Shown: piece by piece, positions 1-7,084 of the stretch
How the letters are laid out: each line of letters starts with the position of its first letter
How positions within the stretch are numbered: the stretch's first letter is position 1
Source: Qipengyuania algicida
Lineage (GTDB): Bacteria > Pseudomonadota > Alphaproteobacteria > Sphingomonadales > Sphingomonadaceae
Assembly: GCF_009828025.1 (NCBI RefSeq)
Contig: NZ_WTYA01000003.1
Span: 1-64,000 of the forward strand
Direction of reading: 5' to 3'
Length of the DNA: 64,000 nucleotides
Program-made: the position numbers and the translations under genes
The notes under the pieces: generated by a model
Database searches by the model: none
Told to the model about the DNA's origin: nothing
Seen by the model: only the letters and a program-made list of their open reading frames with translations

Positions 1-59
1 GGATGCTGTCACCCGTAGAGTTCGAACGGCAGCAGATGATGAGCACCGAGGGCGTCTAG
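1..59 (+). CDS. C-terminal tail of an IS3-family transposase (OrfB), partial
   Basis: The frame read from base 3 ends in LSPVEFERQQ plus eight residues and a TAG at 57-59. The (L/Y)xSPxEFE segment is the usual end of the DDE integrase domain of IS3-family OrfB proteins; the catalytic core lies outside the window. A terminal inverted repeat follows within two bases of the stop, as in intact IS3 elements. The assignment rests on a short peptide plus the adjoining repeat, so the family is fairly safe but the exact element is not. Confidence 0.7.
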   Translation, partial: MLSPVEFERQQMMSTEGV

Positions 60-60
60 A

Positions 61-77
61 AAACTCGGGGCTATTCA
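61..77. repeat. Right terminal inverted repeat of the IS3-family element
   Basis: Read inward from 77 on the minus strand the sequence begins TGAATAGCCCCGAG, resembling the TGAA-N-CGCCCCG-type ends of IS3-group elements. It begins two bases after the transposase stop. Chromosomal or island sequence should start at 78, with any 3-4 bp target duplication starting at GAA(G) 78-81. The left end of the IS is outside the window, so the duplication cannot be confirmed. Confidence 0.6.
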
Positions 78-601
78 GAAGGCATTCCCGTGAAGGTGAA
101 AAATCGGGCACCGGAATATGCTTCGATGCCACTCCCATTCGCATTCAAATGCGAGAAGTTTCGGCCATAGCCAAGGATATGCATACCGTCGCCGCTAGGA
201 CTAACTTCGACGTAGCCCTTTCCGGCGAAGTCGCCGCGCACCCATCGATTGGCAATGTCAGACAAGCCGTTGCCCTCAATATCGTCGAGATCGCAACCTT
301 GAACGTGGCCGCCACGACCATCTGGCCCAAGGGCAAGACCAATACCCGAAAAGAACCCGTTGCCGCTTTCAAAGGCAGCAACGGCCTCATCGAATGTGCA
401 AAGGTGCTGGCGATCAAGAGGGCTGTCGAGCACTCCCTGTCGCCGCTTGCCAGTGACGTAGTACGGAACTTTACGCAGCTTACCACCCGAAGAACCGCTC
501 GGCTCGCTTTTCCAAAGTAGCCAAATCGGTTGCGCTTGAAGCTCCGCGAGAATGCCTACGGCTGGGGATGAAAATGACGGAGTAGAGTCTTGCTCAGCCA
601 T
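71..601 (-). pseudogene. Primase-polymerase (prim-pol) N-terminal domain, 3' end cut off by the IS
   Basis: A 176-residue product of the type at the N-terminus of phage and island replication primases. The prim-pol signatures are in order: DLD at residues 104-106 (metal-binding acidic motif), SGDGMH at 136-141, and the YSGARFFTFTG strand at 162-172. Full proteins of this class normally carry a helicase or further C-terminal domain of several hundred residues. Here the frame stops with two codons supplied by the IS repeat, so the rest is displaced beyond the IS. The start at 601 has a strong AGAGGAGG ribosome site. It probably served element replication or stabilisation; the truncated protein may keep only the catalytic fold. 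Confidence 0.75.
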
Positions 602-836
602 GCTGAACCTCCTCTGGCTTAAAGCTGCCCGATTTGCGCTGCGGAATCCGCCCGTCGATGCGGGAACCCGGCAACCCTTCCTGATCGTGCGTGAACGCGT
701 TCACAGGGCGGTTTGCGGGGCGAATAGGGCGGGACTTTTTAGGGGACGGCGTGATCGCAAACGACCTGCTGCAATCCGATACTGAGACACGTCGAGCGTG
801 AGCAGCAGCTAAAGCTCCAGAAGCGAACCTCATGGC

Positions 837-1019
837 TCAGCAGCCCTCATCAATCAGGCGATGAAGACTGGCAGCTAGTACAACCGTGCGCCTGCCAATT
901 TTCCGAACTTCCAGTCTGCCCTCATTTACCAAAGCGTAGAGCTTGGTTCGGCCAAGCGAGGAAACCCGGCAAGCATCGTGAATAGTGTATCCTAGTGGTT
1001 CAGGGTTTGAGGAAAACAT
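837..1019 (-). CDS. AlpA-like / excisionase-family small DNA-binding protein
   Basis: Sixty residues with a winged helix-turn-helix pattern: GYTIHDACRVSSLGRTKLY (helices 1 and 2, residues 10-28), then NEGRLEVRKIGRRTVV (hairpin), as in AlpA and MerR-like excisionases. Such proteins next to a tyrosine integrase act as recombination directionality factors or activate the integrase. I start at ATG 1019 rather than an upstream GTG at 1028 because GGAG lies eight bases before the ATG. It lies in the same orientation as the integrase and primase, consistent with an excision/replication module. Confidence 0.75.
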   Translation of the reverse strand: MFSSNPEPLGYTIHDACRVSSLGRTKLYALVNEGRLEVRKIGRRTVVLAASLHRLIDEGC

Positions 1020-1108
1020 TGAGGTCACTCCAATTGCGAATCATCGGAGTCCTCTTTTGCTCAAACTGGCGCCCGTTTGACGGGAACGAGAAAATTCAAA
1101 TTTTTCCC

Positions 1109-1756
1109 CTAGTCCCTTCGATTTCCGCGCAGCTCCTCATCTGCGTCTGGCAGCTTGTCCAATATGTCCTGCCATTCGGCATTACGCTCGCTGCCCTCAA
1201 AGCAGTATTTTCGAAGATGATTTTCAAGGCTGCGCCACTTGTCGGTATATGCTTTTTGCAATGAACTGGCCTTCAGCGGTCGACCTGAATAGTGGTCTGC
1301 CATGAAGCGAGCGGCTTTGCTCGAGGCGTCTTCCATGGTTGCGCCAGTCGAACGCAGATTCGCCATCAAGGTGAGTGCCTGGCTCTTGGCAGTTTCTCGA
1401 TCGATTTGATCTGCCGTGCCCTTGAACTGCTCACCAATAAAGCGCCGACGCGCGACATCTGCCACCAACGCTGCAAGGGCCGGTGGAGGCTCGATCCCAG
1501 CGGTCGAGCATAAATAGACTGCGCCATCAACGTAGAACGGGTTTCGGCTCTCGACCCACTGAGCCGCAAACGAAGCGACCGTTTGGCCCAGCGCAATATC
1601 TCCGCAGTAGAATTTCATTTCTAGCTGGATCATTTCCCAAACTTTGAGGCGTTCGGGGCAAGGACGTTCACACTTTTCGGCAATCCGCCATGTGTTACGA
1701 ATCTTTTTTCGCCAATATTCGAGTTGATCCTCCTGATCTTCGGTCAAATTTTTCAA
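1109..1756 (-). CDS. Hypothetical island protein, 215 aa
   Basis: I do not recognise a family. The product is soluble, charged and predicted mostly helical, with no signal peptide or membrane segment. It has three cysteines within the first 52 residues (KCERPCPER and the later FYCGD) and a helical C-terminal half ending in acidic DADEELRG. The start is TTG at 1756 with GAGG about eight bases upstream. It sits between the integrase and the AlpA-like gene, a common place for poorly characterised accessory genes of integrase-AlpA-primase islands. A role in element maintenance is inference only. Confidence 0.6.
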   Translation of the reverse strand: MKNLTEDQEDQLEYWRKKIRNTWRIAEKCERPCPERLKVWEMIQLEMKFYCGDIALGQTVASFAAQWVESRNPFYVDGAVYLCSTAGIEPPPALAALVADVARRRFIGEQFKGTADQIDRETAKSQALTLMANLRSTGATMEDASSKAARFMADHYSGRPLKASSLQKAYTDKWRSLENHLRKYCFEGSERNAEWQDILDKLPDADEELRGNRRD

Positions 1757-1860
1757 AGCAAGACCTCATATTCAGCCGCCCAAACCCAACGACACAACTC
1801 CTGTTTGAACGTTATTAAGCAAACATAAAAACGATGCCGCATTAGGACGAGCGCACCCGG

Positions 1861-3060
1861 TCAGGTGACTGCACCCCGCCGGCATTCGTCCAGATAATCG
1901 CTCCACCATTGCGCCATGCGGACACGCTCATCCCAATATAGGCCGCGATGGTAGGCGCCGCGCGTTGCATTGCTCTCGCCGTGGGCAAGTGCACGCTCGA
2001 TCGCATCGGGGTTCCACAGACCGCTCTGGTTGAGCAGCGTCGATGCAGTAGCGCGCAGTCCATGTGCGGTAACTTCGTCCTTGTCGAAGCCCATGCGCCG
2101 GAAAGATGCATTCATCGTGTTCTCGCTCATTGGCCGCGAGTGTCCATAGGCCGAGGGGAATACATATTTCCCAGACCCGCTCATTTCATGCAGTTCTAGG
2201 AGCATGTCTTTCACCTGCCGCGACAGCGGCACAGCGTGGGGCCGCCGGGCCTTCATCTTGGCGGCAGGCAAGTTCCAGATGCCTGCCTCAAGATCGAACT
2301 CGGACCATTCGGCATGACGCAATTCACCCGGTCTGACGAAGACATGCGGGGCAATCTGAAGGGCAGCCTTGGTGACGGGGCCTCCAGTGAACACCTCAAT
2401 GGCGCGAAGCAGCTCGCCCAGCTTGGCGGGTTCGAGGATGGCCGCGTAGTGCTTTGCCTTGGGTGTGGTTAGCGCACCTTTGAGGAGATGGGCAGGATCT
2501 GAGCTGCATCGCCCGGTCGCGGCAGCGTACCTGAACACCCGACTAGCGAAAGATCGGCACTTCTTGGCCGTCTCATAACGTCCGCGCATCTGGACGCGCA
2601 TCAGAGCGGCCAGCAGCATTTGCTGATCGACCTCAGCGATCGGCATAGTGCCGATGGCAGGCTCGAGCTGCTCAAGAAACCAATGCGCCTTGCTGACCGT
2701 CGCTTTGGCGCGAGCCTCTCCGACCATTTTCGTTTCGATGTATTCGCGCGCTACCGCAGCGAAGGTGTTCGCCGCGCTGATCTTGGCGGCGACCTTGCCG
2801 CGCTTACGTTCAAGAGCGGGGTCCATGCCGCTGAGCAGTATTGCCTTCTCTTCGTCACGCTTCGCTCGAGCATCTTTGAGCGAGACAGTGGGATATGCCC
2901 CCAGAGCTAGGCGCTTTTCCTTGCCCCCAACGCGGAACTTCCAGCGCCAGAGCTTCGAGCCGTTAGGGAAGACTTCAAGATACAGCCCGCCGCTGTCAGC
3001 CTTGCGGTAGTTCTTCTCACGCGGCTTTAATGCCCTGATTTCGGTGTCTTTCAGTGCCAT
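1861..3060 (-). CDS. int: Tyrosine recombinase / phage integrase, P4 type
   Basis: Site-specific recombinase of 399 residues. The N-terminal DUF4102 arm-binding domain (ALKDTEIRALKPREKNYR, DSGGLYLEV) occupies roughly residues 1-90, a core-binding domain 95-200, and the catalytic domain the rest. Catalytic residues are visible: Arg243 in VRPGELR, His333 and Arg336 in HGLR, His360 in LAHGE and Tyr370 in GAYHR. I start at ATG 3060 (MALKDTE), the usual family N-terminus, rather than an upstream codon at 3093. It points away from tRNA-Leu, the classic arrangement for an element integrated in a tRNA 3' end. Confidence 0.93.
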   Translation of the reverse strand: MALKDTEIRALKPREKNYRKADSGGLYLEVFPNGSKLWRWKFRVGGKEKRLALGAYPTVSLKDARAKRDEEKAILLSGMDPALERKRGKVAAKISAANTFAAVAREYIETKMVGEARAKATVSKAHWFLEQLEPAIGTMPIAEVDQQMLLAALMRVQMRGRYETAKKCRSFASRVFRYAAATGRCSSDPAHLLKGALTTPKAKHYAAILEPAKLGELLRAIEVFTGGPVTKAALQIAPHVFVRPGELRHAEWSEFDLEAGIWNLPAAKMKARRPHAVPLSRQVKDMLLELHEMSGSGKYVFPSAYGHSRPMSENTMNASFRRMGFDKDEVTAHGLRATASTLLNQSGLWNPDAIERALAHGESNATRGAYHRGLYWDERVRMAQWWSDYLDECRRGAVT

Positions 3061-3237
3061 CTGGGGGCACCGAAATTCGCGCAATCGGGGCATTTTGGGG
3101 CATATTCCCCCTCTGATGCCCCCAAGGACGAGCGATTTTTGACGGACATACGCGAATGCTCCCGAACGCTTCGGAGCAATTTATCCCAGATTTCCGTGGT
3201 TTTCTCAAGCGTTCGCGAACATTGACGAACGGGAAAA

Positions 3238-3262
3238 TGGTGCCCAGAAGAGGACTCGAACC
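3238..3262. other. Probable attachment-site core in the 3' end of tRNA-Leu
   Basis: P4-type integrases commonly recombine within the T-arm/3' end of tRNA genes, and the integrase begins about 180 bp beyond this end. The tRNA is intact, so the element would have restored its 3' half on integration. The partner repeat should lie at the far end of the element, left of the window. The exact core is inferred, not observed. Confidence 0.4.
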
Positions 3263-3324
3263 TCCACGACCTTGCGATCGCCGCCACCTGAAGACGGTGC
3301 GTCTACCAATTCCGCCATCTGGGC
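3238..3324 (-). tRNA. tRNA-Leu (anticodon CAG)
   Basis: The 87-nt gene folds as a class II tRNA: acceptor GCCCAGA/TCTGGGC, discriminator A, and encoded CCA at 3240-3238. The D-arm is GGCGGAATTGGTAGAC, the anticodon stem CCGTC/GGCGG encloses loop TTCAGGT (anticodon CAG), followed by a long variable arm and a T-loop GGTTCGAGTCC. It reads CUG leucine codons. Its 3' end is next to the integrase gene, so it probably provides the integration site. Confidence 0.97.
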
Positions 3325-3372
3325 ACACATGGCAGTCGATCATCTTGGTTCGACCGCCGGGTAGGGGCGGGC

Positions 3373-3401
3373 CGATAGCGATTGCAGGGGTGGCATGTCA
3401 A
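3373..3401 (-). promoter_or_regulatory. Sigma-70 type promoter of tRNA-Leu
   Basis: On the minus strand TTGACA (3401-3396) is followed by a 17-base spacer and CTATCG (3378-3373). This puts transcription start about 40 bases before the mature tRNA 5' end at 3324. The -35 is a perfect consensus match and the -10 fits the CTAT-type used by alphaproteobacterial housekeeping promoters. Confidence 0.65.
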
Positions 3402-3509
3402 TTGCAATCGTCATCGGTTTTCATGCTTGATGGCCGCAGAGCTTGCGAGCGCGGGCCGCTTGGGGCAAGGGCGTTCCATCCGAACAGCAAGGAATCGAAG
3501 CGAGCGACA

Positions 3510-4457
3510 ATGGCGGCACACAAGGCACTTGAGGGAAAACTGGTGGTGCTGATGGGCGGGAGCGGGTTTCTCGGCCAGCATGTCGCCGAGGCGCTGTTGT
3601 CGCGTGGTGCACGCGTCAAGGTCGTCAGTCGACATCCCGAAAAAGCCTATCGACTCAAGCCACTCGCCAACCTTGGCCAAATCCAGTTCCTTCGCGGCAA
3701 TGTGGCCATCCGCGATTCCGTGGTCGGAGCGATTGCGGGAGCGGATGCGGTGGTCAATCTTGTCGGCAGCTTTACCGGCAACATCGATCAGGTGATGGGC
3801 ACAAGTCCGGGCTGGATGGCCGAAGCTGCCAGCGCAACAGGCGCCGGTGCCTTCGTCCATGTCAGCGCCATCGTCCCCGATAGCCACGAGGGCATAGGAT
3901 ACGCGCAAGCCAAGCGGCACGGCGAAGATGCCGTGCGCTCGGGTTTCGACAAGGCGACCATCATCCGACCTTCGCTGATTTTCGGTCCGAACGGCGGAAT
4001 TTCGGAATTGTTCGGAAAGCTGATCGAGACCTTCCCGGTGATCCCGGTGTTCGGGCCTGACGCAAGGGTCCAGCCAGTCTACGTCGTCGATATCGCCCGC
4101 GCGATTGTCCATGCGCTGGAAAACCCCGGCGACTGCGGCGGCAAGATTTACGAGCTCGGGGGTCCTGAGCAGATCACCATGATGGCGCTCAATCGCCAGA
4201 TCGCAGCGGCGCAACGCCGCAAGCGGGTGTTCCTTGCCATGCCGGATGAGCTTTCGAGCCTGTTCGCGAGCCTGCCAGGAACGCCGATGAGCCGCGATCA
4301 ATGGGCGCTGCTGAAGGGCGGTAACGTGGTTTCAGGCAAGCATCCCGGCTTCAAGGAGATCGGCGTTGCGCCGAAGCCGCTTGGGCTGTTTCTGGACAGC
4401 TGGATGCAGCGCTATCGCAAGCACGGACGCTTCAACAAGCCTCAAACCGAAGGCTGA
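3510..4457 (+). CDS. NAD(P)-dependent epimerase, complex I NDUFA9-like family
   Basis: A 315-residue atypical short-chain dehydrogenase. The Rossmann loop GGSGFLG is at residues 16-22, followed by RGARVKVVSRHP, and the later FGPNGG and ELGGPEQ segments are typical of the NDUFA9 / complex I 39-kDa-like family. In mitochondria this protein binds NADPH as an accessory subunit; bacterial homologues are often annotated as NAD-dependent epimerases of uncertain substrate. The start is ATG 3510. The frame extends upstream but that part merely translates the opposite strand of tRNA-Leu. It stands alone, convergent with nfeD. Confidence 0.85.
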   Translation: MAAHKALEGKLVVLMGGSGFLGQHVAEALLSRGARVKVVSRHPEKAYRLKPLANLGQIQFLRGNVAIRDSVVGAIAGADAVVNLVGSFTGNIDQVMGTSPGWMAEAASATGAGAFVHVSAIVPDSHEGIGYAQAKRHGEDAVRSGFDKATIIRPSLIFGPNGGISELFGKLIETFPVIPVFGPDARVQPVYVVDIARAIVHALENPGDCGGKIYELGGPEQITMMALNRQIAAAQRRKRVFLAMPDELSSLFASLPGTPMSRDQWALLKGGNVVSGKHPGFKEIGVAPKPLGLFLDSWMQRYRKHGRFNKPQTEG

Positions 4458-4488
4458 AACCGGCTGCCCGCTACGGGCGCAGAAAGTG

Positions 4489-4956
4489 TCAGCTTTCTTC
4501 GGGCCGGCTTTCGATTTGCGGCGTTGCAGGTTCCACCAACAGTTGCGACCCGCGATGGCCGGTTATGCGGACCCGCTGGCCGCTGGCGACATCGGGTCCA
4601 AGAGCGATCCATTCGCTATCGCCCACACGCACCCTGCCCGATCCGCCGTCGATCGCCTGGGTTACGACTGCAGTCTCGCCCATCAGCCGACCGAGGCGAT
4701 TGTTGAGCAGCGGATCGCTGCTGACGATCGGTGAGTCCGACAGGAAGCGGCGCGCCGAATAGGCAAAGATCAGCGACAGGAAAACGAAACTGACGATCTG
4801 CATTGCCGCGGGCGGATCGCCGACGAACACGAGCAGCCCGGTCGCCAGCGCGGCAAGCGCCAGCCAGATCAGATAGACTCCCGGTACGACCAGTTCGAGC
4901 AAGGCCAGCACAAGCCCCACCGCGATCCATATCCAATAGGTTTCGATACCGTCCAT
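4489..4956 (-). CDS. NfeD-family membrane protein
   Basis: A 155-residue protein with two or three hydrophobic segments in the first 70 residues (WIWIAVGLVLALLELVVPG and following) and a C-terminal OB-fold with GETAVVTQAI and GQRVRITGHRG. NfeD-like proteins are genetic partners of SPFH/stomatin proteins and are thought to stabilise them in membrane microdomains. The start at 4956 is 13 bases after the SPFH stop, so the two form one transcription unit with the SPFH gene first. Confidence 0.9.
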   Translation of the reverse strand: MDGIETYWIWIAVGLVLALLELVVPGVYLIWLALAALATGLLVFVGDPPAAMQIVSFVFLSLIFAYSARRFLSDSPIVSSDPLLNNRLGRLMGETAVVTQAIDGGSGRVRVGDSEWIALGPDVASGQRVRITGHRGSQLLVEPATPQIESRPEES

Positions 4957-4969
4957 CAGACTGCGTGTC

Positions 4970-5971
4970 TCATCGCTTGTTGCCGGTGGTCGGGACGCCG
5001 GTGGGCGACTGTTCGCGCTGGCGTGGCAGAGGGGTGCCCGTGTTCACCGTCCCCCTCACCTCGCCAAAAGTATCGCGCACCAGTTCGCCGATGCCGCCAA
5101 GCGAGCCGATCAACTGGGTCGCCTCGACCGGGAACAGGATCGTCTTGGCATTGGGGCTGTCAGCGAACTTGGCCACCGCCTTGGTGTATTCCTGCGCGAT
5201 GAAGTAATTGATCGCCTGATTGCCCGAGGTTGCGATGGCGTTGGAAACCGCTTCCGTCGCCTTGGCTTCGGCTTCGGCTTCGCGCTCGCGCGCTTCTGCA
5301 CTGCGGAAAGCGGCTTCGCGCTGACCTTCCGCCTTGAGGATGGCGGATTGCTTTTCGCCCTCGGCGCGCAGGATGCGGCTGGCGCGCTCGCCTTCCGCCT
5401 CGAGGATTTCGGCGCGCTTCAGCCGTTCGGCCTTCATTTGCCGCGCCATCGCCTCGGAAATGTCGATCGGCGGGCGAATGTCCTTGATCTCGACCCGGGT
5501 AATCTTGATCCCCCAGGGTGAGGTCGCATGATCGACCACCGACAGGAGCCGCGCATTGATGTCGTCGCGCTTGGACAGGGTCTCGTCGAGGTCCATCGAA
5601 CCCATCACGGTGCGCAAGTTGGTGGTGGTGATCGCCATGATCGCGCCGTAGAGATTATGCACCTCGTAAGCGGCCTTGCCCGCATCGAGCACCTGGAAGA
5701 ACACCACTGCGTCGACGCCGACCATGGCGTTGTCGCGGGTGATGATCTCCTGCCCCGGGATGTCCAGCACCTGCTCCATCATGTTGATCTTGTGCCCGAC
5801 CCGCTCGAAGAACGGCACCAGCAGATGAAGGCCCGGATCGGCCGATTTGGTGAATTTTCCGAACCGCTCGATGGTGTAGACATAGCCTTGCCGGACGACC
5901 TGCACCGCCGACATCAGGAACACCACCAGAACCGCCAGCAACAGAACGGCTGCAATCAAACCCCCGGACAT
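4970..5971 (-). CDS. SPFH / Band 7 (stomatin, paraslipin-like) membrane protein
   Basis: The product has 333 residues. One N-terminal transmembrane segment (about residues 5-25) precedes an SPFH domain to about residue 190 (VVRQGYVYTIERFGKF, DIPGQEIITRDNAMV, GIKITRVEIKDI). A long alanine/glutamate-rich coiled coil follows (repeated EAEGE, RAEGEKQ units to about 270), then a short tail. Such proteins form large membrane-associated rings that organise microdomains and modulate proteases. ATG 5971 puts the membrane segment at the start; an upstream in-frame extension lacks family similarity. Paired with nfeD downstream. Confidence 0.92.
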   Translation of the reverse strand: MSGGLIAAVLLLAVLVVFLMSAVQVVRQGYVYTIERFGKFTKSADPGLHLLVPFFERVGHKINMMEQVLDIPGQEIITRDNAMVGVDAVVFFQVLDAGKAAYEVHNLYGAIMAITTTNLRTVMGSMDLDETLSKRDDINARLLSVVDHATSPWGIKITRVEIKDIRPPIDISEAMARQMKAERLKRAEILEAEGERASRILRAEGEKQSAILKAEGQREAAFRSAEAREREAEAEAKATEAVSNAIATSGNQAINYFIAQEYTKAVAKFADSPNAKTILFPVEATQLIGSLGGIGELVRDTFGEVRGTVNTGTPLPRQREQSPTGVPTTGNKR

Positions 5972-6045
5972 CACTATCTCCCTATGATCCGGAGCGATGG
6001 TAGCGGGTGGAGAGCCGAACCGGAAGCGAAACCGGTCCTGAGATG

Positions 6046-6942
6046 TCAGAGATTCACCTTGTACATCTCCAGCAGCTGCTGCCAGGCACGTTCCGCCTGC
6101 GCTTGGTTGTAGCTGGGGGAATCGGGCACAGTCCATCCATGGTCGGCTGGATAGACGGCAATCTCGGCCTGTGCCCCGGTCGCTTCGGCTGCGCTCTTCA
6201 GCAAATTCTTGTCGTCGGGAGCCTTGGCATCGTCGTTCTCCGCGATCAGCACGAGGTAATGCGCCTTGGGGTTCTTAGCGAACATCGTCTGCGGCCCATC
6301 GGGTTCGTCCTTGCGCACCAGCCCCGCGCCATGGAAGCTCGCCGCCGCGCCAGCCCGCTCGGGCGCCGCGCCCGCGCCCCACAGGGCGAAACTGCCGGTC
6401 ATGCAATATCCCTGCGTGCCGAGCTTGCGCGCCGTGTCGACAGTATCCTGTTTGTCCAGCCAAGCAAACGCGGCTGCTGCATCGCGCATCACACTGTCTG
6501 GGGTGAATTTATCGCGCCACGGCTTTACTTTCTTGAAGCCGTCATTGCCCGCGAAATCGGCGAAATCGGCGAACTGCTGACCGTGCACGTCGCGATAGTA
6601 CGGGTTAGCTAGCAACACTGTATAGCCAGCCGCGGCCAGTCGCTTGGCCATCTGCCTGTTCGCCGGCCGAATGCCGGCAATGTCCGGCCAGAACAGCACG
6701 CCGGGTGCCTTTCGACCGGTACGGGAAAACAAAACGCCGTCGAGTGTGCCGTCGGCGGTCGGGATATCAACCGCACTTTCCTCGACATCGTCATCGGGCT
6801 GATTGGTTTGGCTCGCCTTTCCGCCAGTCCCGCCAGCGGCGCAGGCTGCGAGCGTACTGGCGGCACCGAAGACGCCAAGCTGCCGCCGGGTCAATACCGC
6901 AGCGCCCCAATGTTCAAGCTCGGACTCTTCGCACATCGTCAT
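6046..6942 (-). CDS. Dienelactone hydrolase-family protein, Tat-exported lipoprotein
   Basis: An alpha/beta hydrolase of 298 residues. The N-terminus has a twin-arginine signal (TRRQLG, Arg19-Arg20) merged with a lipobox (STLAAC, Cys34), so it is probably exported folded and lipid-anchored. The catalytic set fits dienelactone hydrolases: nucleophile Cys179 in GYCMTGS, an Asp in AENDDAK near 237, and His268 in PADHGW. The natural substrate is unknown; the family hydrolyses lactones and esters. It is divergent from the PQQ dehydrogenase gene across 142 bp, so both may serve periplasmic metabolism of the same compounds (inference). Confidence 0.85.
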   Translation of the reverse strand: MTMCEESELEHWGAAVLTRRQLGVFGAASTLAACAAGGTGGKASQTNQPDDDVEESAVDIPTADGTLDGVLFSRTGRKAPGVLFWPDIAGIRPANRQMAKRLAAAGYTVLLANPYYRDVHGQQFADFADFAGNDGFKKVKPWRDKFTPDSVMRDAAAAFAWLDKQDTVDTARKLGTQGYCMTGSFALWGAGAAPERAGAAASFHGAGLVRKDEPDGPQTMFAKNPKAHYLVLIAENDDAKAPDDKNLLKSAAEATGAQAEIAVYPADHGWTVPDSPSYNQAQAERAWQQLLEMYKVNL

Positions 6943-7084
6943 GTCTCCCAGGATGTTGCTCGTCCCGTCCGCGTTTCACACTAGTGACCTGAAAGCGCCG
7001 CACAAGGGCGATGGACAAGAATAATACCCTGGGGCAGGATACTGATCCGAGATCGGGGCGAACCCCGGCAAAGGGGAGAGTGAC

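Noticed and set aside
594-833. 79-codon frame between the AlpA-like gene and the primase, overlapping the primase start by eight bases
   Set aside because: It fits the gap neatly, but the product is Arg/Ser/Pro-rich with no domain and its ribosome site is too distant; it looks like leader sequence. Conservation could revive it.
3017-3343. Open frame on the minus strand containing PDGGIGRRTVFRWRR, and its plus-strand counterpart before 3510
   Set aside because: These are translations of the tRNA-Leu gene and its complement, a known annotation artefact.
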